A stretch of DNA of 64,000 bases from Xanthomonas vasicola (GCF_000772705.2 NZ_JSBW02000042.1:1-64000); one strand, 5' to 3'; counted from the stretch's first letter, positions 41,809-53,058 are shown. The notes: generated by a model not told the origin, from the letters alone. Numbers and translations: made by a program.

Positions 41809-43218
41809 ATGTCCGTGGAAAATGTTGAAAAGCTGATCAAGGACAACAAGGTCGAGTTTGTCGACCTGCGCTTCGTCGATATGCGTGGTGTACAGCAGCA
41901 CATCACCTTTCCGGCCAATATCATCGAGCCGGCGCTGTTTGAAGAAGGCAAGATGTTCGACGGCAGTTCGATCGCGGGCTGGAAGGGCATCAACGAGTCG
42001 GACATGGTGCTGCTGCCGGACGCTGGCACTGCGTATCTGGATCCGTTCTTCGCCGATCCGACCATCGTGCTGACCTGCGACATCCTCGACCCGGCCACCA
42101 TGCAGAGCTATGAGCGCGACCCGCGCGGCATTGCCAAGCGTGCGGAGGCCTATCTGAAGTCATCCGGCACCGCCGACCAGGCCTTCTTCGGTCCGGAGCC
42201 GGAATTCTTCATCTTCGATTCGGTGCGCTTTGCCAACGACATGGGCCACACCTTCTTCCAGGTGGGTTCGGAAGAAGCGGCCTGGAACACCGGTGAAAAG
42301 TACGACGGCGGCAATAGCGGCTACCGTCCGGGCGTGAAGGGCGGCTACTTCCCGGTTCCGCCGACCGACACCTTGCACGACCTGCGCGCGGAAATGATCA
42401 AGACGCTGGAACAGGTCGGTATCGAAACCGAAGTGCATCACCACGAAGTGGCCACCGCCGGCCAGTGCGAGATCGGCACCAAGTTCAGCTCGCTGGTGCA
42501 GAAGGCCGACGAACTGCTGACGATGAAGTACATCATCAAGAACGTCGCCTACCGCAACGGCAAGACCGCTACCTTCATGCCCAAGCCCATCGTGGGCGAC
42601 AACGGCTCGGGCATGCACGTGCACCAGTCGCTGGCCAAGGGCGGCGTCAACCTGTTCACCGGCGACGGCTACGGCGGCCTGTCGCAGATGGCGCTGTGGT
42701 ACATCGGCGGCATCTTCAAGCACGCCCGTGCGATCAACGCCTTCGCCAACTCCGGCACCAACAGCTACAAGCGTCTGGTCCCGGGCTTTGAAGCGCCGGT
42801 GATGCTGGCCTATTCGGCGCGTAACCGCTCGGCCTCGTGCCGCATTCCGTGGGTCACCAACCCGAAGGCGCGTCGCATCGAAATGCGCTTCCCCGATCCG
42901 TTGCAGTCCGGCTACCTGACCTTTACCGCGCTGATGATGGCCGGCCTGGATGGCATCAAGAACCAGATCGACCCGGGCGCACCGAGCGACAAGGACCTGT
43001 ACGACCTGCCGCCGGAAGAAGAGAAGCTGATTCCGCAGGTCTGCTCCAGCCTGGATCAGGCACTGGAAGCGCTGGACAAGGACCGCGAGTTCCTCAAGGC
43101 CGGCGGCGTGATGAGCGACGACTTCATCGACGGCTATATCGCGCTGAAGATGCAGGAAGTCACCAAGTTCCGTGCTGCGACCCACCCGTTGGAGTACCAG
43201 CTGTACTACGGCAACTGA
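41809..43218 (+). CDS. glnA: Glutamine synthetase type I
   Basis: 469-residue dodecameric enzyme that makes glutamine from glutamate, ammonia and ATP. The start [20 protein letters not shown], catalytic Glu-rich segments such as [21 protein letters not shown]-like motif [16 protein letters not shown], and the Asp-50-type loop [12 protein letters not shown] are all intact. The adenylylation Tyr lies at about 398 in [11 protein letters not shown], so activity should be adjustable by GlnE. A ribosome site (TGAGG) precedes ATG 41809. Transcription is from a sigma-54 promoter under NtrC control. The ammonium sensor and transporter genes follow downstream. Confidence 0.99.
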   Translation: MSVENVEKLIKDNKVEFVDLRFVDMRGVQQHITFPANIIEPALFEEGKMFDGSSIAGWKGINESDMVLLPDAGTAYLDPFFADPTIVLTCDILDPATMQSYERDPRGIAKRAEAYLKSSGTADQAFFGPEPEFFIFDSVRFANDMGHTFFQVGSEEAAWNTGEKYDGGNSGYRPGVKGGYFPVPPTDTLHDLRAEMIKTLEQVGIETEVHHHEVATAGQCEIGTKFSSLVQKADELLTMKYIIKNVAYRNGKTATFMPKPIVGDNGSGMHVHQSLAKGGVNLFTGDGYGGLSQMALWYIGGIFKHARAINAFANSGTNSYKRLVPGFEAPVMLAYSARNRSASCRIPWVTNPKARRIEMRFPDPLQSGYLTFTALMMAGLDGIKNQIDPGAPSDKDLYDLPPEEEKLIPQVCSSLDQALEALDKDREFLKAGGVMSDDFIDGYIALKMQEVTKFRAATHPLEYQLYYGN

Positions 43219-43226
43219 GTTCCACC

Positions 43227-43269
43227 GCGGCGATGGTGGAGGCCCCCCTCCCACCTCTGCCATCGCCGC
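43227..43269 (+). terminator. Hairpin after glnA
   Basis: GCGGCGATGG at 43227-43236 pairs perfectly with CCATCGCCGC at 43260-43269, with a GC-rich loop that can pair further. It starts eight bases after the glnA stop. There is no T tract, so it may be a processing or pausing structure that partly separates glnA from the PII gene, rather than a full intrinsic terminator. Confidence 0.5.
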
Positions 43270-43440
43270 ACACTTGTTTGAGCGATCCATGGCACCGGCC
43301 GTGGATTGCAGGGGTAATGAGAGAGCACATCGTTCGCGGCGCGCGGGCCTGACCTCTCCCACGAGGCGGATGCATGACATCCGCTGGGGTCCGCGCAATC
43401 GCGAACGATCGGATGCCGGGGTTGGCATCCAGGTGACTGA

Positions 43441-43833
<393 letters not shown>

Positions 43834-43855
43834 CCCCACCAGCCCCGGAGTTCGT

Positions 43856-45298
43856 ATGAAGACAGCTCTTTTTGCCGGGTGGAAGGCCCGGTTCTACAGC
43901 ATGTGCATGCTGATGTTGTTCAGCGCACTGGTGGTCGTTGGCATGGCCAGTGCAAATGCGCAGTCCACACCGCAGGTCACCCCACTGCCGACCGAGCCGG
44001 TCACCACCGAACCGCTGCCGTCGGCGCAGCCGGCCGCCTCGCCAGCCGCCGCTGCCGAAGCCGCCCCGGTGGTGGAGAAGGGCGATGTCGCCTGGATGCT
44101 CACTTCCACTTTGCTGGTGCTGCTGATGGTGGTGCCGGGCCTGGCGCTGTTCTACGGCGGCATGGTGCGTGCCAAGAACGTGTTGTCGGTGTTGATCCAG
44201 GTGGCCACGGTGTTCTCGCTGCTGACCATCCTGTGGGTGCTGTACGGCTATAGCCTGGCATTCTCTGGCGAAGGCGCGTGGATCGGCAATCTGGACAAGG
44301 CGCTGCTCAAGGGCGTCACCATCGAAACCTTGTCGGCCACCTTCACCAAGGGCGTGAGCCTGCCGGAATACGTGTTCGTCGGATTCCAGGCGACCTTCGC
44401 CGGCATCACTGGCGCACTGATCGTCGGCGCCTTTGCCGAACGCGCCAAGTTTGCCGCGGTGCTGCTGTTCTCGGTGATCTGGTTCACCTTCGGCTACTTG
44501 CCGCTGGCGCATATGGTCTGGGCTACAGGCGGCTATCTGTTCGGCTTGGGCGCGCTGGATTTCGCCGGCGGTACCGTGGTGCACATCAATGCCGGTGTTG
44601 CCGGCCTGGTCGGCGCCTACTTCGTCGGCAAGCGTGCCGGGCTCGGGCGTGAGGCGATCAAGCCGCACAACGTGACCCTGACCTTCGTCGGTGCCTCGCT
44701 GCTGTGGGTGGGCTGGTTCGGCTTCAACGCCGGCTCCAACCTGGAAGCCAATGCCGGTGCGGCGCTGGCCTTCCTCAACACCTTGCTGGCGACCGCCGCC
44801 GCCATCCTGGGCTGGTCGCTGACCGAGAAGATCATCAAGGGCAAGTCGTCCGCCCTGGGTGTGGCCTCGGGCATGGTGGCCGGCCTGGTCGGCATCACCC
44901 CGGCCTGCGGCACCGTGGGCCCGTTCGGCGCGATCGTCATTGGTCTGGCTGCGGGCGTGCTGTGCGTGTGGGGCGTCACCGGCCTGAAGCGCCTGCTCGG
45001 TGCCGACGATAGCCTGGATGTGTTCGGCGTGCATGGCCTGGGCGGCATCATCGGCGCGATCCTGACCGGTGTGTTCTCGGCGGCCTCGCTGGGCGGCCAG
45101 AAGGGCGGCGATTACGACATCGTCCATCAGGTGGGCATCCAGGCGCTGGGCGTCGCGATCACCCTTGGCTGGATCGGCGTGGTCTCGGTGGTGGGGTTTG
45201 TGGTCGCCAAGCTGGTGTTCGGCCTGCGCGTGAGCGAAGAAGCCGAGCGCGAGGGTCTGGATATCACCTCGCATGGTGAAGCCGCGTACGAGTCCTGA
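43856..45298 (+). CDS. amtB: Ammonium transporter
   Basis: 480 residues, trimeric channel conducting ammonium/ammonia. A cleavable signal region (LFSALVVVGMASANA) and a Pro/Ala-rich linker precede eleven membrane helices. The pore twin histidines are in GGTVVHINAGVAGL and VFGVHGLGGIIGAI; the Phe gate region is GLALFYGGMVRAKN. It follows the PII gene in the usual glnK-amtB pair. The 480-residue size reflects the long N-terminal leader common in Proteobacteria. Confidence 0.98.
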   Translation: MKTALFAGWKARFYSMCMLMLFSALVVVGMASANAQSTPQVTPLPTEPVTTEPLPSAQPAASPAAAAEAAPVVEKGDVAWMLTSTLLVLLMVVPGLALFYGGMVRAKNVLSVLIQVATVFSLLTILWVLYGYSLAFSGEGAWIGNLDKALLKGVTIETLSATFTKGVSLPEYVFVGFQATFAGITGALIVGAFAERAKFAAVLLFSVIWFTFGYLPLAHMVWATGGYLFGLGALDFAGGTVVHINAGVAGLVGAYFVGKRAGLGREAIKPHNVTLTFVGASLLWVGWFGFNAGSNLEANAGAALAFLNTLLATAAAILGWSLTEKIIKGKSSALGVASGMVAGLVGITPACGTVGPFGAIVIGLAAGVLCVWGVTGLKRLLGADDSLDVFGVHGLGGIIGAILTGVFSAASLGGQKGGDYDIVHQVGIQALGVAITLGWIGVVSVVGFVVAKLVFGLRVSEEAEREGLDITSHGEAAYES

Positions 45299-45305
45299 GC
45301 ATGCA

Positions 45306-45331
45306 CACCCGCGGCCACGCTGCCGCGGGTG
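45306..45331 (+). terminator. GC-rich hairpin after amtB
   Basis: CACCCGCGGC (45306-45315) and GCCGCGGGTG (45322-45331) form a perfect 10-bp stem with a six-base loop, seven bases after the amtB stop. No T tract follows, so it could be a weak terminator or an RNA-stability element. Confidence 0.5.
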
Positions 45332-45546
45332 GCGCAATGACCCGGATGGGACTGCCCAGCCGGGTCCGTTTTCCCCCCGTCGCCCCGTTGGCGCGGAACA
45401 ACCGCCGAGGTCCCTGCATGACCAGCCCCACGCCCGTGACTGCCGGCGCGGATGCACGCTGGATCGGTGCGCCCCGTCGCCGTCCAGCCAGCATCGTTTC
45501 AATACACGCTTCGTTTTGCGCGCCATCGGCGCATTCCCATTCTGTT

Positions 45547-45563
45547 TGCACTAAATTGGTGCA
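45547..45563. promoter_or_regulatory. NtrC-type binding site abutting the ntrB start codon
   Basis: TGCACTAAATTGGTGCA matches TGCAC(C)-N5-GGTGCA with one deviation and ends immediately before ATG 45564. A site at this position would block transcription or initiation, so it is expected to mediate autorepression of ntrBC by NtrC, as in enteric bacteria. Confidence 0.75.
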
Positions 45564-46611
45564 ATGGTGACCTCCTCTTCCATGCCATCGCTGGACAGCC
45601 TGGGTACGCCTGTGGCCTGGGCCGACCGCGAGGGACGCGTGCTGGGTGTCAATCCGGCATTCGCGCGCTGGCTCGGGGTCAGTACGCGGCGGTTGGTCGA
45701 CCAGCCCTTAGCCGCGCTGGAAGTGCAGGGCGATGCGCTGGCGCGCTTCCTGCTCAACGACGAGCGTGATGTGTTGCGTCTCCACCGGCTGGCGCTGGGC
45801 CTGCCCAACGACGCGCCGCGCTTTGCCGAAGGCTGGCTGTCGCGGCTGGACGATGGCGGCTGGCTGCTGGAAACCCACCCGGTCGACGAATTCCCTGCGC
45901 TGGATCCCACCCACGCCTTGCCCAATGCCTTGAGCGCCGCGCTCAAGGGGCTGGCGCACGAACTGCGTAACCCGTTGGCCGGGCTCAAGGGCGCCGCGCA
46001 GCTACTCGCACGCCGCTCGGCTGGACGCGATGAAGACGAGCGTGAGCTGCTCGAGCTGATCGGCACCGAGATCGAGCGCCTCAACACCCTGCTCGAACGG
46101 CTGCTCTCGCCCACCCCGGCGCGCCCGCACGACCGCCTCAACATCCACGTGGTACTCGAACGGGTGTTGCGCCTGGCCGAAGCCGAGGGCGGCTGGTCGG
46201 TGCAGGTGCAGCGCGATTACGACCCCAGCATTCCGGACATTCTGGGCGATGGCGACCGCCTGACCCAGGCGGTGTGGAATCTGGTGCGCAACGCCTTCCA
46301 GGCCGGCGCCACCCGTGTGACCTTGCGCACCCGCGTCGAACACGGCCAGCGCATCCGCGACCGCGTGCATGCGATGTCGCTGCGGCTGGAAATCATCGAC
46401 GACGGCGGCGGCGTGCCGGAAGAACTGGCCGAGCACCTGTTCCTGCCATTGGTCAGCGGCCGCGCCGAAGGCAGCGGGCTGGGCCTGGCGCTGGCCCAGC
46501 AGGTCTCGCGCGAACACCACGGCACGCTGACCTATCGCTCGCGTCCGGGCCATACCGTTTTCACCCTGCTGCTGCCCGAGCTGGCCGGCGATCACGACAA
46601 GGAGCATCTGC

Positions 46612-46619
<8 letters not shown>
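45564..46619 (+). CDS. glnL: Nitrogen regulation sensor histidine kinase NtrB
   Basis: 351-residue soluble kinase/phosphatase that phosphorylates NtrC under nitrogen limitation, under PII control. The PAS domain covers residues ~5-115. The phospho-acceptor His lies in LAHELRNPLAGLKGAAQLLA at ~135. The ATPase domain has WNLVRNAFQAGA, IDDGGGVPEEL and GSGLGLALAQQVSREHHG. There is no membrane segment, as in known NtrB. The start ATG 45564 directly follows an NtrC site and lacks a good ribosome site; ATG 45582 is an alternative. The stop overlaps ntrC by eight bases. Confidence 0.96.
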
Positions 46620-48039
<1,420 letters not shown>

Positions 48040-48628
48040 GGTTGCCCAAGGCCTCTCCCGTTGGAAGGTCTCGCGCTGGAAGATGGATCGACGCCTAAGC
48101 GATACACGCTTATCGCAATCGCGCAGCAGACCACGCGCGGAGTTGAGCCCTCTCCCACTGGGGCGACAAGGCGCGGCTTGCGCACCGCAGGTGCACGTGT
48201 TGTGGAGCGCCCGCGCCGCTGGCGTGGGCCGGGGGCGCGAAGGGGGGGAGAGGGTACGGGGCGCAGCCTTCGCGCACTTAACCTGCACTCGGCTTCGCCG
48301 GTACTTCATCCGGCTACGCGCCATCTTCATCACCCACGAAGGAGGACGACGCCCCGGCGGGAAAGGGAGCAGCGACACCGTACCCTCATCCGCCCTTCGG
48401 GCACCTTCTCGCGGCGGGAGAAGGGGACATAGCGCGCGGCATGGCGCGGCGCGCGCGATCCATGTTTATCGCACTCCCACAATCAGCTAGCGCGCACCCA
48501 TCAACCCAGGCCTCAAACGCCCGACCACCCATCGCAACCCGTAAACTCCTGAGCCGCCGCCACGTGCATTTCATGACACGTGAACATGCGTCCGCATAGG
48601 TTTCCAGCCTGATCAGGAGAACTGCTTG
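48040..48628. other. 589-bp intergenic region with palindromic repeat sequence
   Basis: No gene was recognised. It includes CCCTCTCCC (48148-48156) and GGGAGAGGG (48246-48254) as widely spaced complementary arms. A hairpin CCTTCTC/GAGAAGG is at 48404-48424 inside the phrase TACCCTCATCC...GGCACCTTCTC, typical of Xanthomonas extragenic repeats. The last part should carry the sodC promoter. Confidence 0.6.
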
Positions 48629-49231
48629 ATGCGTTACCGGTCGCCGACGATCGTTGTCCTCGCCGCGCTGGCGCTGGTCGCCTGCAGCAGCACGCCACCG
48701 CCACCGAAGGCGCCGCCACCGCCGGGCGCTCGCGTGGTGCCCACTCGCCCAGTGCAACAGGCCGAAGCAGTGCTGACATCGGCCTCGGGCAGTTTGGTCA
48801 GCGGCCGGGTGGTGCTGGTGCCGGCATTGCAGGGCATTCGCCTCACCGGCACCGTCGGTGGCTTGCGCGCGGGTGGCGTGTCCGGCTTCCATGTGCACGA
48901 GCGCGGCGATTGCAGCGCGGCCGATGCCAGCAGCGCTGGCGCGCATTTCAACCCGGGCGGTGCGCCGCACGGGCGTGCCGGCGGCGGCGCGCATCATCTG
49001 GGCGACATGGACAATTTGCGTGCAGACGCCGAAGGCGTGGTGCATCTGGACATGATTCTGTCCGGCATCAGTCTGGGCGACGGCGCTCCGACGGATGTGG
49101 TCGGCAAGTCGCTGATCGTGCATGCCAACCCCGACGACTATCGCAGTCAGCCCAGCGGCAATGCCGGCGCGCGCCTGGCCTGCGGCGTCATTCGCGTCAC
49201 CCAATGGGGCACGCCCCCTTCGCAGCCCTGA
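48629..49231 (+). CDS. sodC: Cu/Zn superoxide dismutase lipoprotein (first of two)
   Basis: 200-residue lipoprotein that would dismutate superoxide at the cell envelope. The lipobox is ALALVACSS, followed by a proline-rich linker (TPPPPKAPPPPGARV). Copper ligands are in GFHVHERGDCS and SLIVHANPDDY; the zinc-region His residues are in AHFNPGGAPHGRAGGGAHHLGDMDNL; the active-site Arg is in ARLACGVI. A disulfide-type Cys pair (GDC and LAC) is present. ATG 48629 has AGGAGA eight bases upstream. It lies 48 bp before a second, better conserved sodC. Confidence 0.92.
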   Translation: MRYRSPTIVVLAALALVACSSTPPPPKAPPPPGARVVPTRPVQQAEAVLTSASGSLVSGRVVLVPALQGIRLTGTVGGLRAGGVSGFHVHERGDCSAADASSAGAHFNPGGAPHGRAGGGAHHLGDMDNLRADAEGVVHLDMILSGISLGDGAPTDVVGKSLIVHANPDDYRSQPSGNAGARLACGVIRVTQWGTPPSQP

Positions 49232-49279
49232 GTTAGGGCAACAACGGCTGCAGTTGCGGCCTTTCTTCAGGAGTACTCC

Positions 49280-49927
49280 ATGCGTATTGTTCCGACCACC
49301 TTGTTTCTGGCCACCGCCCTGGTGTTGACTGCGTGCAAGCGCGACGAGCCCGCGCCGGCCGAGCCGTCACCCGCGCCGCAGGCCAGCACGCCGTCCGAAG
49401 CGGCGCACGGTGGCGAACACGCCGCCTCCATGGTCACCGAAGCGGCCGCCACCACCACTGCAACCGCCGAGCTCAAGCCGACCAAGGGCAATGACGTCAA
49501 AGGCACGGTGACCTTCAAGACCGTCGACGGCGCACTGCGTGCCACCGGTCAGCTGAGTGGCCTCAAGCCCAATACCGAGCACGGCTTCCACATCCACGAA
49601 AAGGGCGATTGCAGCGCGCCAGACGGCAGCAGCGCAGGCGGCCACTTCAACCCCTCCCAGTCCGCTCACGGCAATGTCAGCGCCGAACCGCACCACGGTG
49701 GCGACATGCCCAACATCAAGTCCGATGCGCAGGGTAACGCCAGCATCGACGGCCCGGTGTCGAGCAACGTCAATCTCGGCAAGGCCGATCAGTTTGATAT
49801 CGCCGGCCACGCAGTGATCGTGCACGCAGATGCCGACGACTACAAAACCCAGCCCACCGGCAACGCCGGCGGCCGTCTGGCCTGCGGCGTGATCACCACC
49901 GATAACGCGCAGGCGGCGACCAAGTAA
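49280..49927 (+). CDS. sodC: Cu/Zn superoxide dismutase lipoprotein (second of two)
   Basis: 215-residue envelope superoxide dismutase. The lipobox LVLTACKRD is followed by an Ala/Pro/Glu-rich linker with HGGEH. Catalytic regions are all present: GFHIHEKGDCSAPDGSSAGG, HGNVSAEPHHGGDMPNI, AVIVHADADDY and GGRLACGVI. Compared with the preceding gene the metal-site spacing is closer to the classical bacterial type. A strong ribosome site (AGGAG) lies in front of ATG 49280. A terminator follows at 50035. The two genes are probably cotranscribed. Confidence 0.95.
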   Translation: MRIVPTTLFLATALVLTACKRDEPAPAEPSPAPQASTPSEAAHGGEHAASMVTEAAATTTATAELKPTKGNDVKGTVTFKTVDGALRATGQLSGLKPNTEHGFHIHEKGDCSAPDGSSAGGHFNPSQSAHGNVSAEPHHGGDMPNIKSDAQGNASIDGPVSSNVNLGKADQFDIAGHAVIVHADADDYKTQPTGNAGGRLACGVITTDNAQAATK

Positions 49928-50034
49928 ATGGGCGAATGCCGCTGCTAATGCATCGCAGCGGCTGATTCACCATCACTGGGGATACCGGCAACTGACGTGT
50001 GGTGCCGATATGGGCAGTGATTGAGTCGACAAAG

Positions 50035-50068
50035 AACGCCGCAGCGGTCATCGTTGCGGCGTTTTTTT
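50035..50068 (+). terminator. Intrinsic terminator downstream of the sodC pair
   Basis: AACGCCGCAGCG (50035-50046) pairs with CGTTGCGGCGTT (50052-50063) with one G-T wobble and a five-base loop, followed by a run of T to 50068. It lies 107 bp after the second sodC stop. Confidence 0.88.
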
Positions 50069-50255
50069 TATAGGTACAGCTGTATTCGTCGAAGCGCGGC
50101 TGTACGCTCAATGCAGAGAACACATCGAAACGTTCGCGTGGATGCAGTACAAGCGGACGCAGAAGCTCAGGTCATGCATCCAGAGCGTCGATTGCGTCGA
50201 TAGCTTCACTGTCCATCGATAGGTGCAACGTAGTTCAAGCAGCAGCAACGACCAC

Positions 50256-50693
50256 TCAATAATTCGCCCACAACCCCGGTGTCGCCAGCTCCAGCAGATG
50301 TGCATCGGGATCGCGGAAGTAAATGCTTTGCCCGCCGCCTGGCCATTGCGTGCGGCCTTCGATGACGACACCGCAGGCATGCAAATGGTTTTCCCAGCCG
50401 GGCAGGGCATCGGTTGCGATGGCCAGTGCAAAATGCTGGCGCCCATTGCCGTCATGCGGCGGAATCGTGCCGCCCGGTAGCGTGACCGTCGCTGAGGTGC
50501 TGCCTTGCAGAAACAGCAACAAGACCTGCCCGGGCGCAATCGCATACGCAGCCATGCGCGCATCACGATGCATCGGTTGCAGGCCCAGTACACGTGCGTA
50601 GAACGCGCATGCGCGTTCCAGATCCGCCACATACACTCCGGTTTCCAGCACGCCCTGTAATGCAGGGGGCATGGATACCGGCGTCAGGCTCAT
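50256..50693 (-). CDS. VOC-superfamily (glyoxalase/dioxygenase-fold) protein
   Basis: 145-residue protein of the glyoxalase/bleomycin-resistance fold, with paired beta-alpha-beta-beta-beta units. GVYVADLERACAFYARVLGL opens the first and GQSIYFRDPDAHLLELATPG closes the second, with metal-ligand candidates His in QHFALAI and Glu in LLELATPG. ATG 50693 overlaps the stop of the upstream gene by four bases, so it is the second gene of a two-gene unit. Enzyme activity is not defined by the sequence. Confidence 0.88.
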   Translation of the reverse strand: MSLTPVSMPPALQGVLETGVYVADLERACAFYARVLGLQPMHRDARMAAYAIAPGQVLLLFLQGSTSATVTLPGGTIPPHDGNGRQHFALAIATDALPGWENHLHACGVVIEGRTQWPGGGQSIYFRDPDAHLLELATPGLWANY

Positions 50694-51574
50694 GCCGCCA
50701 GTGCCTGCCGCGGATCCTGGCCCGGTTCGACATGCACGTAGAGCACCGGCAAGCCATGCGCTTCTAGCACGGCGGCCATCTGTCGCTGGCGCGCCAGATA
50801 GTGCTCGTACACACCGCGCAGGCGTTCGCAGTTTTCGCGGTCGTGTGCGTAGTAGTCGCACCAGCCGGCCGGGTCGAACAGGGCGATGCGTACTTCGCCA
50901 TCGGTGTAGCGCAACACCGGCTCGGGTGGTTGTTCCAGCCATTCTTCGGTTTGGGGTGCCAACAGCGCGGCTTCGATCAGCGGCCACAGCGGCGCTAAGC
51001 CCTGGTTGTCGTACTGCATCGACATCATCGCCGCCAGATCGTTGGCGGTGAGATAGCGCGCATGCTCGATGCGGGCGCCAAAACTCTCCTGCGCCAGCAA
51101 CGCGGTGTCGGCCTGCGCCATGCCCTGAGCGAGCAAGACTTCTTCCATTGCATCGGCCACGGTGGCGACCGTTTGCGGATCGCCGGACAGCAGGAACGGC
51201 AGCACGCGCAGCCCACCGCCTACCAGCTGCGCATCGGCCCGGAACGGCAGCGGAATCTCGCCCTGCGCATCGGCACCGAAGGCCAACACGCGCGGGCCCT
51301 GGTCACGACCAGGTGCGCGCGCTTGCAGCTCTTCCAGACGCCGATGCAGTGGCCAGCCGGGCCGCAACACTTCGGCCGGATCGAAATGCGCCAGCGCCAC
51401 GCTCAGTTCCAGATCGCGGATTTCGGGGATCCATTGCGCCAGATCGCGGCCAATGCGTTCGGCCAGCATGCCGGCCTGTTCGGGCGCCAATGCGCCACGC
51501 TCGGGCGCGCTTCCGCCGGTCAATTCCAGCGCCAGCACACCCATGGCAGTTACGCCGTGTTCGGTCTTACTCAT
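50690..51574 (-). CDS. Uncharacterised cytoplasmic protein
   Basis: 294 residues from ATG 51574 (MSKTEHGVTAMGVLALELTG). No family is recognised. It is acidic and soluble, with no signal peptide or membrane segment. Conserved-looking stretches include LPFRADAQLVGGGLRVLPFL, LLAQESFGARIEHARYLTAN and FDPAGWCDYYAHDRENCERL. It is translationally coupled (ATGA) to the VOC protein and divergent from the thiolase gene, with only 89 bp between starts. The frame extends upstream to 51748, but that region overlaps the thiolase start. Confidence 0.75.
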   Translation of the reverse strand: MSKTEHGVTAMGVLALELTGGSAPERGALAPEQAGMLAERIGRDLAQWIPEIRDLELSVALAHFDPAEVLRPGWPLHRRLEELQARAPGRDQGPRVLAFGADAQGEIPLPFRADAQLVGGGLRVLPFLLSGDPQTVATVADAMEEVLLAQGMAQADTALLAQESFGARIEHARYLTANDLAAMMSMQYDNQGLAPLWPLIEAALLAPQTEEWLEQPPEPVLRYTDGEVRIALFDPAGWCDYYAHDRENCERLRGVYEHYLARQRQMAAVLEAHGLPVLYVHVEPGQDPRQALAA

Positions 51575-51663
51575 GATTCGCGGTTGGCCCATCACGGGGT
51601 CGAAGCTACACTGCGGGCCATTATGCCTGCCGGCCCTGTGCAGGCCATGTCCCCGAGTCCTCC

Positions 51664-52959
51664 ATGCCAGGTCAGCCGATGCCCGCAGCCCGTCCCGTCG
51701 CCATTCTGGGCGGCGTTCGTATCCCGTTCTGTCGTCAGAACACCGCATACGCGGATGTGGGCAACCTGGGCATGTCGGTGCGCACGCTGGGCGCGCTGGT
51801 CGAGCGCCTCGGGCTGCATGGGCAGCAATTGGGCGAAGTGGCGATGGGCGCGGTGATCAAGCACTCCTCGGACTGGAACCTGGCGCGCGAGGCGACGCTC
51901 TCGTCCGGTCTGTCGCCGCTGACGCCGGGCATCACCCTGCAGCGCGCCTGCGGCACCAGCCTGGATTCGGTGATCACCATCGCCAACAAGATTGCGCTGG
52001 GGCAGATTGATTCGGGCATTGGCGGCGGCTCGGACACCACCTCCGAAGTGCCGATCGTCTACGGCAAGAAGTTGCGCGCGCGGCTGTTGGCCGCCAATCG
52101 CGCCAAGGCCACCGGCGACAAGCTCAAGACGCTGCTGCGCGGCTTCAAGCTGGCCGAGCTCAAGCCGGAATTTCCTGGCGTGGCCGAACCGCGCACCGGC
52201 AAGAGCATGGGCGACCACTGCGAAGACATGGCCAAGGAATGGAACATCTCACGCGATTCGCAGGACGAATGGGCGGTGGCTTCGCACCACAAGCTGGCCG
52301 CTGCGTATGAGCGCGGTTTTTTCGATTCGCTGATCGCCCCGTTCCGCGGCGTCTCGCGCGACAACATCCTGCGCGCCGACACCTCGCTGGAAAAGCTCGC
52401 CACGCTGCGCCCGGCCTTCGACAAGACCTCCGGCCGTGGCACGCTTACCGCGGCCAATTCGACCCCGCTGACCGATGGCGCCGCCGCAGTGCTGCTGTCC
52501 AGCGAAGCCTGGGCGCTGGCGCACGGCCACACGCCAATGGCCTATCTGCGCGACGCGCAGGTGTCGGCGGTGGATTTCGTGCACGGTGAAGGCCTGTTGA
52601 TGGCACCGACAATTGCGGTGCCGCAGATGCTGGCGCGCCAGGGCCTGACCTTGCAGGACTTCGACATCTACGAAATCCACGAAGCTTTCGCCGCGCAGGT
52701 GCTGTGCACGCTGCGCGCATGGGAAAGCGAGGATTACTGCCGCAACCGGCTGGGCCTGGATGCGCCACTGGGCCGCATCGACCCCGACAAGATCAACCCG
52801 CTGGGTTCGTCGCTGGCCACCGGCCACCCGTTCGCCGCCACCGGTGCGCGCGTGGTGGCGACTGCCGCCAAGCAGCTGGAAGAACGCGGCGGCGGCCGTG
52901 CATTGATTTCGATCTGCACCGCCGGCGGCATGGGCGTGGTGGCGATCGTCGAGCGCTGA
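51664..52959 (+). CDS. fadI: 3-ketoacyl-CoA thiolase (FadI-type)
   Basis: 431-residue thiolase of the beta-oxidation type with the long FadI loop. The acyl-enzyme Cys is in TLQRACGTSLDS; later motifs are YEIHEAFAAQVL, SLATGHPFAATGAR and the catalytic ICTAGGMGVV. Length and the region NRLGLDAPLGRIDPDKINPL fit FadI rather than the shorter FadA/PhaA enzymes. No fadJ partner is adjacent in the window. An internal ATG (51679) is an alternative start. Confidence 0.92.
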   Translation: MPGQPMPAARPVAILGGVRIPFCRQNTAYADVGNLGMSVRTLGALVERLGLHGQQLGEVAMGAVIKHSSDWNLAREATLSSGLSPLTPGITLQRACGTSLDSVITIANKIALGQIDSGIGGGSDTTSEVPIVYGKKLRARLLAANRAKATGDKLKTLLRGFKLAELKPEFPGVAEPRTGKSMGDHCEDMAKEWNISRDSQDEWAVASHHKLAAAYERGFFDSLIAPFRGVSRDNILRADTSLEKLATLRPAFDKTSGRGTLTAANSTPLTDGAAAVLLSSEAWALAHGHTPMAYLRDAQVSAVDFVHGEGLLMAPTIAVPQMLARQGLTLQDFDIYEIHEAFAAQVLCTLRAWESEDYCRNRLGLDAPLGRIDPDKINPLGSSLATGHPFAATGARVVATAAKQLEERGGGRALISICTAGGMGVVAIVER

Positions 52960-52991
52960 TGCCGCTGCGCGACACGGGATTGGGCATTCGT

Positions 52992-53058
52992 GATTCGGGA
53001 TTTGGGGATTCGCAAAAGTAGAAGTGAATCCCGTTCTTACGAATCCCAATCCCGAATC
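52992..53058. repeat. Imperfect inverted repeat built from GATTCGG-like units
   Basis: The left arm (52992-53012) starts GATTCGGGATT; the right arm (53040-53058, CGAATCCCAATCCCGAATC) is its complement with two bases fewer. The loop is 27 bases. It sits between fadI and the next gene, and its shape would allow it to end transcription, although no T run follows. The unit differs from, but resembles, the GATTCCC heptamer near 33 kb. Confidence 0.75.
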
